Shown here piece after piece: positions 1 through 11,229 of a DNA stretch of 64,000 bases; position 1 is the stretch's first letter, and every line of letters begins with the position of its first letter. The DNA is from Auriscalpium vulgare. Taxonomy: Eukaryota; Basidiomycota; Agaricomycetes; Russulales; Auriscalpiaceae. Under the pieces are notes generated by a model. It ran no database searches. It saw only the letters and a list, made by a program, of their open reading frames with translations, and had not been told where the DNA came from. Location: positions 3,286,001 to 3,350,000 of the forward strand of contig JAHBBC010000001.1 of the NCBI GenBank assembly GCA_019915015.1. The letters are read 5' to 3'. The translations under genes and the position numbers were made by a program.

Positions 1-1938
1 TATCAATGACGTAGCTTTGGATGCTTTGGAAACAGAGGATAGTCCCCGCCCCCACAAAGGCGATGCCCTGCAGAGAATGTCTATCAACTGTCTAGCTTCA
101 AGCCGTCACCGAAGACTACACGTACAATATCAGGGAAAATCCAATGTGTATGATTCTGCGCTGTCCAGCCCGTTATCAAGAGCCCTATCGGAAGCAGGAT
201 TGTTCCCGGAACGACAGACGCTTATCGTGAGATGTTAGCAGATGAAATTAGCAGCGGGATGAAGCATTCACGTAGCCGGAACTCTGGCCGGCCGACACCG
301 CCGTTCTTGTTTTTGAAGTGTCGGTATATCTTGTCCATAACACGTGCGTTTGTCTGAGACGCGCCGGTAAGCCCAACACCGAGCGCGAGGTAATTTATCC
401 CCGCAATGCCAATACGTTCGTGATACGTTCCCTCGAAGATCGACGGAATAGTGGTGATGAACACTGTGCGACTTGAACAATTAATCCAGCAACGAGTCAG
501 AGGCGGGATTGCGCGCACGGTAGAGCAGGCCGTATACGAAGGCCATGTACAGACCAAGGACTTGAATGATGGGCTCGTATATGAAGAGCGCGAAAGGGCG
601 AATGAGAGCCTTGCCAATGATGGCCTTCCAACTGCAAACGCCAGTGAGCTCGCGATTAAACAGAGAATGCTTGGATACGTACTGTCGGTCCGGAGTCTGG
701 AAAACTGTGCGGACGTGTGTTCGGTTCGCTTTCTCCTCGTCCATGTTTTGCTTGATCTTTTCTGCCTTCCGTTCGAGCAATACAGGCCCGTACGCTGGGA
801 AAGATGTGAGACTCGCAATGGGAGTATCAAGCTATGAGTATCCTTACTTTCTTTTAGGAAGAGTAAGCCGAGCATCTGCACTAGACCGTCGGCAATAGTC
901 GTCGACCAGAACTTCGCATCACCATGAGCTCGCGCTCTGTACATGGCATCCACCTAGAAACTTACCACCCAGCGCCATGTTGTTCTCTCAGCGATCCATG
1001 CGCCAGCAATAGGGCCAATTACGGGGCCAAGCAGCGGAGCAAGGGAGTAGATGGCAATCGCCTGCCCACGCTCGTCTGCACTGAACAAGTCGCCGATGAC
1101 GCCGCCGCCAATGGCAAGCGGCGCCGACCCGCCAAGCCCGGCGAGGAAGCGGAACGCAATGAGCTGGCCTGTGTTCTGTGCGAACCCACAGGCAAGATTC
1201 CACACTGCGGTGGAGAAACGCGTTAGCAGAGTTGGGTCGGAGAAAGCCGAGGGAGTGTTACCGAGGTAGAAGATGTTGGCGCACTGGACCACGCGGGAAC
1301 GCCCGAAGATTTCGCTGAGAGGGCCAAGGAAGAGAGGACCGAACGCTAGAATGGGAATGTGCGAGTCAATCTCGGAGTGCGAATAAACTCTGAGTGAATG
1401 GGAAGAAGCGCGCGAGTAGGCCAGCGTGCCCGGTAGCAAAGATATCCCAAGTAGGTTACACGATAGCCTGCACAATTCCGAATGCGTGTGCACACAACGC
1501 GTCCCGCACACACACGGCTCAGGGCGTGCAAGCTCACCGTATGCTAGGACGAACACCGACGTCGACATGGCTTCGATAGCTGTGTTGTGTATGCCGAATT
1601 GCTGGGCTACATGGGTCATTGCAGGGGCAATCATCGAAGAAGACACCGGGCTGATGAATGTGAAGCACGAAATGATAGTTGCCGCGCCCCATTTTTTCTT
1701 CAAGCTCCAGCTGAGACATGGCGACTGTGAGGACGGCAGTAAAGCGGAGGGGATTGGGCGCTTACTTTCTCGGATTTTGCGGGTCATCTGGACCGTCCCA
1801 ATCCACTACGAGTTCTTGATCTCGTGCATCCGAGTCCGGGCTCGAGATGGTTGGGGACGGGGAGTCGGCCGAGCGTTCGTGTTTGTCGTGTTCGTCGTGG
1901 AACGGAGGCTTATGAAGTTCCTTCTCGTTAGTTGACAT
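1..1938 (-). CDS. MFS transporter, DHA1 drug/polyamine:H+ antiporter type (3' end beyond window)
   Basis: Likely a plasma-membrane proton antiporter exporting drugs or polyamines. The ATG at 1938-1936 opens a charged cytosolic N-terminus (MSTNEKELHKPPF...). Helices follow: an ISPVSSSMIAPA stretch, then LGPLSEIFGRSRVVQ, which matches the cytoplasmic loop 2-3 signature, and GPVIGPIAGAWIAERTTWRW, the antiporter motif C region with GP-x-x-GP. The central loop (LLERKAEKIKQNM) is near 720-780. Further exons read NYLALGVGLTGASQ, then across introns PEFRLPSVVPGTILLPIGL and GIAFVGAGTILCFQSIQSYV, running off position 1. These are typical of the second half of fungal DHA1 transporters, so perhaps one or two terminal helices are missing from the window. 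It has at least six introns. The family is clear; the substrate is not. A TATATATA run at 1989-1996 may be its TATA element. Confidence 0.88.
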
Positions 1939-2536
1939 TAAGCGAAGCGGGGGTAGGGGGCGAGTCTACGAAGACGAAGACAGGCTGCTATATATAAGGC
2001 GGCGCCGATAAAGAGCTAGAGGCGGGGGTGCATGCGCAGGATGAGAATATGCGTCATGCCGAGGCGGCCGGCGTAGTTCGGACCTTGCACGAAAGACTCG
2101 TGTGAGCAGTGTGGTATTCCATGGTGTTGGGGTGGCGACTGACCCCCATCCCGCCCCGCCCGGTCGTCGCATCGGCCGTGGGCCACTGCCACGCTCTCAA
2201 TGGGGGCATCTCTGCGCGCTCAGCTGCCGACGGTGACCCACTTCTGCGTGCAACGTTTGGATCAACCGCGGGCCGCATCGGCCGACACGCAATCGCGCCG
2301 TCCCATCGGGCTGCCCGCGTGCCGACTCGGACTGCCTCTAGTGGCCGCATTCTGAGCTCTGCAGCCTGCAGCTGCACGGTCTTGAACGCCGCTCAAAGGA
2401 CCGCGACAGGGAAAAGCATATACGACAGCCAAAGTAAAGGCGACGCAATACTCACACACCTCAAAAGCTAAAAATTCAATAGCACCTCAGGACGGCCGAG
2501 CAACTCCGAAAGGTGGCTACACCTGTCATTGTTGAC
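1939..2536. other. intergenic: MFS promoter and NDC1 3' flank
   Basis: About 600 bases between the MFS start and the NDC1 stop. The middle is GC rich and carries open frames on both strands (for example 2109-2471 +, 2054-2377 -) that resemble no family and have no convincing splice extension. Nothing else is supported here. Confidence 0.5.
1989..1996 (-). promoter_or_regulatory. candidate TATA element of the MFS gene
   Basis: A TATATATA run lies about 50 bases upstream of the MFS start codon at 1938, a usual position for a fungal TATA element when the leader is short. The sequence is palindromic, so its strand is assigned only from the gene it precedes. Confidence 0.4.
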
Positions 2537-4971
2537 CTAATTGTAGTCCACATATCCTTGCAATTGCTGAGCAAGATGTGGCGGGAAGCGAAACGCGCCC
2601 AGCTTCCCACCAAACGTCCTCACGACCCGAATCACACCCTCCTTGGCGGCTGCGGCGACGCTCAAGGTTAGTGGGCTCACAAAAAGCTTAGGTGATGTGC
2701 TCACCATCTCCTACAACAGCCAACACAACTCCCGCCCGAGTCACCTCCTCCCGAACAGCTGCACGTGCCTGCTGCTCTTCCTCCGAAAGCTCCGATTCGT
2801 TTGGAACTGCGGGCGGGGCACGCTGAGCCAACTCTGCCTGGTACGTCTCCACGGCAGACAGGAAGGAGAGCAGAGACTCCAAAATACGTGGTATGTCCCG
2901 TTGCACAATACCGTACCTGTCCTCGGACAGCGATGCGCAAACTAGTCGTGAGAGCACTGCAGTACACTATCAGCAGGATGTCAACTGGACAGGCAACTAC
3001 CGACCTTCGATGATGAGAGCATCGACTTCTCGGTGCGGCAGCGCCGATTCTGCGACCTTGTTGAGTCGCTCGCGCCGCCACCACTCTGTGACCTCTTCAA
3101 TGACAGAAGACACAGCTCTGGGCGTATAAGCGTTCCAGGTCTTTTTCAAGAAACTGAGCGTTCGTGCAGGCGCGTTGACCACAGGGGGGACCTCGCTCTT
3201 GATCACCGCCACTTCAGCTTTAGCCTTGGCCACGGGTGACTCGATGGCCTTGAATAGCTCTGGTAGGTGTGCAGTTGTGGTGTCCACCGAAGTCTGCATG
3301 ACCTGGGTGAGCGCTCCATCTGCGGCGAACGAATCGAGGACAGAGGCGATGGGCGAGTTGGATTGAGTCTTGAAGATGACTTTGCGGATGAGCGGCGTCG
3401 CGGGAACGTCAGGCCCCTTCGGCTTTTGCCGTACAATGGGTGCGGCCGCTAAGCACACATCACATGAGCACGGCAGGCAAAGCCAGACAGATGCATTCTT
3501 ACCAGCTGGTGGAGCTGCCTTCCCTCGTCGCAGAAGAAGCTGGTAGTCCTTGCCCAGAAAAAGCAGCGACTCCCGGACAAGCACTGACCAGAGCGACGGG
3601 TTGTACTTCTGGTCGCCGAACAGCGCTGTGCGGCGTGCGCTGCCAGCCGCTGTGTCATCCGCCGAAAACTCTCGGAGCTCCTCGAAAGCGAAGTACTTGA
3701 AATACGGGTCCGGATCCGAACTGGATATTGCCGACACTAAAGTGACGGACGGATCGGCAGTGCGGCTGGCTATAGCAAGTGGCTAAAGCAGTAGACGTCA
3801 GCGGGTGGCACGGCGGTCCACAGGTCCACACTTGTGACGCACCTCCTGGACCTTCTCATCGAACAATTGCTCGGCGAACTCCCAGCTTCCCACTGTCGTG
3901 AGACCGAGCAGCAGCGTTCGCCATACCAATGGCAGATGCCGGAGGAGCAAAGTCATGTTGATTGGCCCTCGAAGGTAATGCGCGAAGAATGGGCGAAGAA
4001 GTGTCGACAGAACGGGCACATTGAAGAGAATGGGAAGTAGGAATGACCGAGACAATGCGAATGCGAACAGATACGCTGAGAAGACGGAGACGGTAAAGGC
4101 CACTGTCGTTAGGACCAAGCTCAGAGCCTTGTGAAGAATGCGCGCTGTGGCGTCGAGTTTCTGCCGAGTCGATTAAGACGACGAGTTCATGTGCCCTACA
4201 GGATAGGCGTACCTGTCTACGCGTCCACTGCACAGCAAAACGATCCAGTAATACGTTGCGGAAGTGGTAAGTAGTGGCGAGAACCACTTGTGCAAGGGCA
4301 AGGAAGACAAATTGGCCATTGATGTAGTATGGGTGCTTCCTAATGGACATGAGCGGATAATCTCGCAGAGAGCACACAACACACCTGGACTTCACAAAAC
4401 TGACAGTGATTTGTCCTTCTGACTTATGGCAAGAACGTGCAGCAGCGTTGCGAACGAGCTGGTGGCTAGATAGACAAGTAACGAACGAAGCGTTCCGGAT
4501 TTTGAGTAAGCGGCCCGAAATCTTTGGGATGGCGATGCAGAGGGGGTTGGAATGGCTGAATGCATTCCTCAGTCTCTGTCCTCCGAAGGAATGGATACAC
4601 GGCGCACCTGTCAAGTACGCCTTCCTCATCACGACTACAGGCAAGACACCCAACGCCCATGCAAGGAAGGCGACCACGAGTGTGCTCGGAAGGAGAGGCA
4701 CAAGGATGGCATTGACGACGCCTACTGCTTGAAACCCGCCATAACTGCGCGCGACCCAATAAGATGCTGAGGCCCAGACAGGAAGTGTGGATGGAAGGAG
4801 GATGCCATATGAGAGTCGGTGCTTGAGGATGGCGCGTGCTTGTGGCTCATACGTCTGGGATGCAGGAGGAAGTACAGGTGTTGAGCGCGCAGACAACAGT
4901 GACGACGTGCTGGCGCGGGCAGGGGTGTTTTGGCGTGCTAGAGGTGAGGAGTATCCAGTTGGCGAGGCCAT
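2537..4971 (-). CDS. NDC1: nucleoporin NDC1 (transmembrane nuclear pore and spindle pole body protein)
   Basis: NDC1 is an integral nuclear-envelope protein that anchors the nuclear pore complex and helps insert the spindle pole body. I start at the ATG at 4971 (MASPTGYSSPLARQN); an in-frame ATG at 5070 would add 33 atypical residues. A Ser/Pro-rich head is followed by AILKHRLSYGILLPSTLPVW and several hydrophobic helices (ILVPLLPSTLVVAFLAWALG, VFLALAQVVLATTYH, VVLTTVAFTVSVFSAYLFAF). The soluble half has the diagnostic block PYFKYFAFEELREFS, QKYNPSLWSVLVRESLLFLG and KDYQLLLRRG. The last exon ends GAFRFPPHLAQQLQGYVDYN before TAG at 2539-2537. Eight or more short introns. It is divergent from RPP1 with only about 245 bases between the two starts, so they probably share a promoter region. 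Confidence 0.9.
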
Positions 4972-5216
4972 CGTCGAGGGAAGGCGATGAAAGCGCGTTG
5001 ACAAGTGACAGCGCAAATATGGATTGCAGAGAGCCCTGCGGCAGCCTGCGACTGTGAAAGAGGTCGTCAACCCGAGGGCGTAGATGTGAAGGTAGTCAAA
5101 AGGACTTGGACACGGCGGTCTTGCACAGATGTGTGACAGTCACGCGTTTGTTCTGTGTGGCTCTGATGTGACACACGCGTCTTAACACCAGGCCCGTGAC
5201 CATCAATATTAGCCCC

Positions 5217-6566
5217 ATGTATTTCGACCTCAACGTCCCAGCACCTTCGCCGGCGTCCAGCTCTGGCTCATCACAAGTCCAGTCGAAGAAGGGGAAAAAC
5301 AAGCAGCCTCTGGGTTCGCAACAGTCAATCGCTACTAGTTCATCTCTGTTCTCTCCTGCCCAGATCAATGCCGTCGAAGCTCGAATAGACCTGCTTGTCC
5401 ACTGTGCGTCTTGACAGCTTTTCCTTGCGCCTCACGATGCTTACCTAGAGCCCAGTAGGATACTCAGTCATTGCATTCAATCAGACTGTACTCAAAAAGG
5501 TCGAGCAGAGGACTTTCATCAACACGCTTGACGCATTGCTCTCGCAGCTACGAAAACGCCCAGGGATAGTATATCTCAAGAGGCTTACCATAGTACTCGA
5601 TGAAGATAGCGAGAAAGGATTTGGCCTGGTGAGCCTATTGCCACGTTTTGGTGTGCATCGCTAAATAGTATCAGACGAATGCAAACGCGCCTCTACTCGC
5701 GCCGTACGACATACTCGCCCTCACTGCAACCACTGAAGCTACTTTCTCTGTCGCATGCCTCACACACACCCTCCCGTCGCAGCTCACGACCCACATCATT
5801 TCCATACCCCTGACGCTTCCTCGCCTACCGTTCCGACTCAAACACACGCTCGTCCGCTCCGCGCTTCGGAACGGCGCTGTCTTTGAGATCGCATACGCGG
5901 GGGCGCTGGGAGCAGGAGACGGGTACGGAGGAAGCGGTGCATCTACTAAGAGGAACTGGTGGGCTGCTGCGCGCGAGGTGGTGAGGGTCACCAAGGGGAA
6001 GGGTATCATCCTCAGCAGCGGGACAGCAGAGCATTCCGAGCTGAGATCGCCCAAAGACATCGGAAACCTGTGAGTACAAGTCGTTTCAAAGTGCTGCAAA
6101 TCATTGACTCTATACCACAGGATAACTTTTCTTGAACTTGCCCAAAATCTGGCGCATGACACGACCACGACAACTCCGAAATCTCTAGTCCTTCGGGCCC
6201 GTTGCGTCACCTTACTCCTTTGCGAGATATATACAACTCACATTGTCTATAGAAACACGGAAGACATATAGAGCTATTTTCTCTGAGCCAAAAGTCGTGT
6301 TGCCCCACGCCTCGACGCAATCATCTGCGGCTGCCCACAAGCAAGACGTAGAACCAGAACAAGCGACTGCTCCAGAGTCGAGTCGACCATCCGAAGTGCA
6401 AGTCGTATCCACTACTCCATCTTCGTCGGCCGTGCCTAAGAAGCGTCCCCGAGAAGAGAGTACAAATGAGACTCAAACGGCTTCAGGTGACGGCGTTACA
6501 GAAAACGCGAACGATGGGGGACGCAAGAAGAAAAAAGGGAAAAAAACAGGAGCGGCTCATCCTTGA
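5217..6566 (+). CDS. RPP1: RNase P / RNase MRP subunit Rpp30 family
   Basis: Protein subunit of nuclear RNase P (5' processing of pre-tRNA) and RNase MRP (rRNA processing). The start MYFDLNVPAPSP at 5217 is the typical beginning of the TIM-barrel Rpp30 domain. Exon 1 ends AVEARIDLLVH and splices near 5402 to LGYSVIAFNQTVLKKVEQ, then YLKRLTIVLDEDSEKGFGL, YDILALTATTEATFSVACL, RSALRNGAVFEIAYAGALG, GIILSSGTAEHSELRSPKDI and NLITFLELAQ, all in the family order. The C-terminal tail is acidic and Ser rich, then ends in a nuclear-localisation-like run (GGRKKKKGKKTGAAHP, stop at 6564-6566). Four introns are visible. Length (about 380 residues) fits the family with an added tail. Very likely correct. 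Confidence 0.93.
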
Positions 6567-6760
6567 TATCTCCGTGTCTCCGTATTTCAGACGTTGTGTA
6601 CACGTCACCCGTCTTGCCAGATTGTTTGCGCGAAGTCAGTCTGAGTCTATAGTACTTGAGAGTTCATGTTCATTGTGTGACAATGTGACTGGAGTGACAT
6701 TGGCTGGTGCTCTCAGCGCGGAGTCTCAGTCCGAGCCTCAACCAGCATTGCGCAGTCGTC

Positions 6761-7632
6761 ATGTCCCTTCCAAAGCTAACAGCACTGTCTACACAGACAC
6801 TCTCCCTTCTTCTTGAGCGACAGCGCCTCTCTACATTAGCACCAGTCGGTGGACAGGCCACGAGCAACACTCTCCACTTACCGCAAATCACCCGCAACCT
6901 GAAACAGCTCCGGAGCGGAATATTGGACCTGGAGGTCAAGGATGGTCGCTCGGAGGCTGTTGTACTCATGCGAAATCAGTACGAGAGGATGAGGGGAATG
7001 TTGGGCTTCGATGCGGACAAGCATGGGCTGGAGAGCTTTGACGAGGGGAAGGGCGACGATGCCGACGGGTCACCTTCGGGTGCTGTTGCGACGTTGGAAT
7101 CAGAAGACGCATCTGGGTCTTCCACACCGGAGCAGCGCTCCTGGCGAAAGCCGGAACGCTCAAGCAGCGTGGAAGCCGTGTACACGCCGTACACGGATGA
7201 CCCGGAAGCAGGTATGCACCCATCAATACTGCTGCAGGAGCAGAGGCGGCAAATGGACAGTGAGTGTCTCAAGGTAGGATGGAATTACTGGAAGTTATAT
7301 GTTGAATCTTTGCTAGCCCAGGATGATCATCTGGACCACTTGTCGCGATCGATCAACCGGCAGCGCGACATATCTCTACAGATCAATGACGAGCTGGATG
7401 TGCACACTGGGCTGTTGGAGGGTCTCGACGTTGATCTAGAGAACACGTCTGGGCGGCTGGGGGGTGCACGGCGACAATTGGACCGCGTCGCTAAAGGGGC
7501 GAAGGAGCATGGTGAGTCCGCTGTGAACAACGTCTCACACGAGCGCTGAATGTTGATAACTTAGGCTCCACAATGACAATCGCATTGCTCATCCTCGTAC
7601 TCTTGGTTTTAATCATCGTCTTCAAGACATAG
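6761..7632 (+). CDS. SYN8: Qc-SNARE, syntaxin-8/SYN8-like
   Basis: Tail-anchored SNARE of the endosomal system. It starts MSLPKLTALSTQTLSLLLER at 6761; the first part has a helical region (LHLPQITRNLKQLRSGILDL). An intron at 7260-7316 (GTGAGT...CTAG) joins QMD to TQDDHLDHLSRSINRQRD. The SNARE helix follows (ISLQINDELDVHTGLLEGLD, VDLENTSGRLGGARRQLDRV), and a second intron at about 7510-7564 leads to the membrane anchor MTIALLILVLLVLIIVFKT and TAG at 7630-7632. Short tail, no lumenal extension, as in the family. Aligned with other Qc SNAREs, the position of the central-layer Gln is His (DVHTG where DEQNE is usual). Alternatives are TLG1-like or other Qc SNAREs. Confidence 0.85.
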
Positions 7633-7957
7633 CGTCCACGAGCAATCCACGAGCTTATATATCCCACCAATCACATCAGGGACTGCTATCTACGCCTCCT
7701 ACCCGCGGACCTGGATCGTTCTATTGTTTGTAATTTAAATACACACGACCTAACTTATAGATACCATAATTCTGAGCGGCCCTGATATTCGCCTATCCTT
7801 GGCTCGGTGATCAACGGTGTTCATTGTTTCATGCCCGAGCATGATCTCAACTGCCAAGCCGCGGCTCGCTTACTTATATTGCGTACGCTGCCGTCGACGC
7901 TTACTTATATTGCGTACGCCCCTGTACCCTTTCCCCGTTTCCACTGATACATCCATC
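7633..7957. other. intergenic: SYN8 3' flank and FMP52 promoter with duplicated module
   Basis: No open frame of note. The proximal part, just upstream of the next gene, holds two identical 22-base copies described separately. Confidence 0.5.
7867..7919. repeat. 22-base direct repeat, two perfect copies
   Basis: CGCTTACTTATATTGCGTAC followed by GC occurs at 7867-7888 and again at 7898-7919, separated by nine bases (period 31). Each copy includes a TTATATT core. The pair lies 39-91 bases upstream of the FMP52-like start codon, so it may be a duplicated core-promoter element. Confidence 0.9.
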
Positions 7958-8962
7958 ATGGCAGGTAAAGCGCACCCTCTATAATATCTGATCTCACTCA
8001 TGTGTTGGACTAGGAAAATCTGCCCTCATCGTCGGTGCCACTGGCCAAGTCGGCCGACATCTACTCCGTGAGCTCTTGGAGTCGGCACAGTACACACGCG
8101 TTCTAGAAGCGGGGAGGCGTGTCACGATCCCAGCGCCAGAGAGCACGAAGCTGGAGCAGAAGGTCGTGGATTTCGAGAAGCCTGAGGAGTTGCGAGCTGC
8201 CTTGAGCGAAGGAAAATGGGATGTCGTCTTCATAACGTGCGTCATCAAATAGTGATCCGAAAGAGCGCGTTGTTGACATACGGGTTTTCGTAGGCTCGGT
8301 ACCACTCCGAAGGCTGCCGAAGCCCAGAAAAGTTTGAGAAAATCGATAGGGAATATGTCCTGAATGCAGCTAAGGCTGCGAAGTCAGACGACCCCAGTCA
8401 TTCTCAAGCCTTGCTCTACTGCTCCGTGCGTTGTCCTGTCATTCTATCTCAACGTCGACCGGGCCTGAATTCTCGCAACAAGGCATTCGGTCCAGATCCC
8501 AAGCACTCGTTCATATATCCTCGCAGCAAAGGCTTGACGGAGCAAGGCCTTGCCGAGATCGGATACTCGGACACGATTATATTCAGGCCTGGATTTCTGA
8601 GTGGCGTTGAGAGGACTGACAGTCGTGTGTTAGAGAGTTTGGCGCTGTGCGTAATCATGCTCCCCTACGTCCTTTCTTCAGTGTGATGACACGCCTGATG
8701 CAGTGGTGCCACCAAATTTCTCGGCTTGTTCCACGCCGGAGTACAGATCGACGTGCGTTACCGTCAATTCCCGTTTCGACAAGATTGTTGACGTTCTGCG
8801 GTATAGGTCAGCGTGTTGGCGAAGGCTATGCGCATCGCCGGCCAAGTTGGCAGCACCGCGCTGCCATTTTCGGCGCATGGCACTAAGACGAACTGGGGTG
8901 GGAATGATTTTACGGCCATTAGCAACAAAGGCGCTGCCTTGCTCGCGAAGGAGAAGCTGTGA
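7958..8962 (+). CDS. FMP52: FMP52-like NAD(P)-binding protein (mitochondrial outer membrane type)
   Basis: Atypical short-chain dehydrogenase of the FMP52/TIP30 group; the yeast protein is mitochondrial and its reaction is unknown. The first exon is only MAG (7958-7964), then after a short intron KSALIVGATGQVGRHLLREL gives the Rossmann motif G-A-T-G-x-V-G. Further exons read LEAGRRVTIPAPES, VVDFEKPEELRAAL, WDVVFITLGTT, FEKIDREYVLNAAKAAKSDD, then SSRNSNKAFG (approximately), FIYPRSKGLTEQGLAEIGYS with the Y-x-x-x-K pair, and TIIFRPGFLSGVER. The last exons give GATKFLGLFHAGVQID and VSVLAKAMRIAGQVGSTALP, ending LLAKEKL at TGA 8960-8962. Six or so introns; the boundaries near 8420-8480 and 8640-8700 are less certain. 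Confidence 0.8.
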
Positions 8963-9540
8963 CGTTGTCCCGCCTCCGTCTCCCTGTACTCCGTGTCATT
9001 CTGTCTCGTACGCCCACCTGCAACATTTACGCTGCCTGATGATCACTGCATGACGGTAGTTCCTAGCCTATCGACTTTGTCTCGTCCGGTGCTTGATGCA
9101 AGCTCAGACATCTGACACAACTTCGCCGCCTGCCGTTTGAGACCGTCTTTCTGCCCTCAAAGAGCCCACGCTCGCCGTCAGTACTTCAAACATCCCTGTT
9201 GAGGTGCCATGGCCGGCCGACAATGATTGAAGGGCGCGTCAGCAGATTCGCCTCATCATCAGTCAGTGTGTCCTCTGTTTATATGATCACGCAACTTCAT
9301 GCCAGGTGTGTCCACACGCATCTCGGATGTGAGACCTTCGTAAGATCCACTCGAAGCTGACAAGTACACTATGCTTCGCGTAAACTTCCAGGAGTCATGA
9401 TAGCGAGGCGCTGGCGCGCTGACCTTAGTGACCTCATCCTAGCTCCCGGCAAGACCATGCGCGCTCCTTAGAGGCTTCTATAAAATCGCTCCCTTGTACT
9501 TTTTCAATCATCTCCGCCATCTCCCTTATCAGTGATAGCA
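8963..9540. other. intergenic: FMP52 3' flank and AKR promoter
   Basis: About 580 bases without a supported gene. A TATA element near the right end is listed separately. Confidence 0.5.
9479..9486 (+). promoter_or_regulatory. TATA element of the aldo-keto reductase gene
   Basis: TATAAAAT lies 55 bases before the start codon at 9541, followed by a pyrimidine-rich stretch (CTCCCTTGTACTTTTTC) that would suit transcription start. Confidence 0.6.
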
Positions 9541-11116
9541 ATGACCACGAAGCTCGGACTCACGACAGCCGCCAATGTCAGTGTTGGCAAGATTGGGGTG
9601 AGCCTCCGGTCGTGTAGAATGTGGCACATTCACTGATCGCCATCACATCATCTCAGCATGGCCTGATGATGCTAACGTGCGTGATTTCCTCTCTCCTCGA
9701 TGAGCGTTCTCATTTCGGCGGTCAGATGGCGAAATCCCGTAGTTCCAGATGAGGAAGCCTTCGCTGCGTTAAAGGCTGGAATGGACAGTCTGCCTCCGGG
9801 GGCAAAGATGTTCCTAAATAGCGGTAAGCGGGAAACATCATACTTGTCTCGGTGTTGAATGCAACTTAGGGGAGTTCTACGGGATCGACCCACCGACTGC
9901 CAATTTGGAATTGCTTGCTCGGTTTTTCGAGCGATACTCAAGCTACGCAAGCAAAGCGTTTCTTTCTGTGAAGGTACTCCGGCACACCTCGATCTCAAGG
10001 AGCGTCGCTGATCTTTCATGATGTAGTGCGGTACTTTGGATCCATACGTTGACGTGTGCGTACCAATGCCCAGAGCTGGACAGTAATCAGCTCAAAGAAA
10101 CCTCTAGCGAGCACGCTCTTGAGAGCAAAGTCGACTTCATACTGTCGAAGCTTCGAGGCACGAAGAAGCTCGACCTGTTCGAGCCTGCCCGGAATATTCG
10201 TGGCGTCCCAGTCGAGGAAAGCACCCGCGCCATGGCGAAACTCGTGGCGAAAGGGAAGTTCGATCACATCGGTCTATCGGAGGTCAACGAAAAAACAGTA
10301 CGAAGAGCGCATACTGTGAGTAGACGTCCCATCTTACAGAATTCCGTAAATGTGACTAATCTGTTAGCTGTAGACATACCCAATTGCTGCTGTGGAGATC
10401 GAGGTAAGCCCGTGGACTTATACCCAAGAGACGATAGACGGTGCGTTTCATCGGCATGCTAGTATGTGGCAGTCGCTCATGCCTCACAGTTATCTCTGTC
10501 TGCAGAGAGTTAGGGATCGCTGTCATCGCATACTCGTAAGTTATGTGCCTGGAGCACTGGTGCTAAGCGTGTTCTAGTAACTCATCATCGCCGGCCGCAG
10601 ACCCCTTGGCCATGGCTTCCTGGCAGGAAAATGGAGATCATATAGTAACCTTGAAAGTTAGTGCTCCGTTTGTTATGGTCAATCCCTTGGCGACTTACGA
10701 GCATCCTGAACTTTCAGAGGATAGTATGCTGAGACAATTCAGTCGATTCCATGAGGACGTGAGACGTTCTGCTCTTCGCTCTCATTACCTGAGAGCTCAT
10801 TTTGCGACTTGCAGAACTTTACGCATAACTTTGCGCTCGTGACTGCCCTGGAGACAATCGCCTCTAAGCGAGGCATAACGGTCGCTCAGCTATGCATCGC
10901 TTGGGTGGGTTCGCACGGGCAGCACGTCATACCAATTCCAGGCTCTTCGTACGTGATGCGTTGTCGACTTGCGTTGTTTGTAATTGACACTATTGCAGGA
11001 ATAGTAAGCGGACTTTGGAGAACATTGCGAGCGGCACAATCCAGCTAACGGCACAAGATTTGTACGATGTTGCGGAAGCTATGAGGATGAACACGGTGAA
11101 GGGATCCAGATACTAA
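9541..11116 (+). CDS. aldo-keto reductase, pyridoxal reductase-like
   Basis: NADPH-dependent aldo-keto reductase resembling fungal pyridoxal reductase (vitamin B6 salvage). It starts [19 protein letters not shown] at 9541. Exons read [40 protein letters not shown] (the catalytic Tyr in GEFYG), [20 protein letters not shown] and KCG (catalytic Lys), [95 protein letters not shown] (approximately), then [40 protein letters not shown] and the end [10 protein letters not shown] at TAA 11114-11116. The cofactor-binding segment S-K-R-T-L-E-N is present after the last intron. Ten or so short introns. The substrate is inferred only from similarity. Confidence 0.85.
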
Positions 11117-11229
11117 GGCGCTCGTGACTTGCGTAAATCAAGGGGTCTATGGATAGCGATACAATATGTACAGAGATAGATACAAGGCAAGATGAACTCG
11201 GCGAAGACTGAATACGGCCTATCATATTC

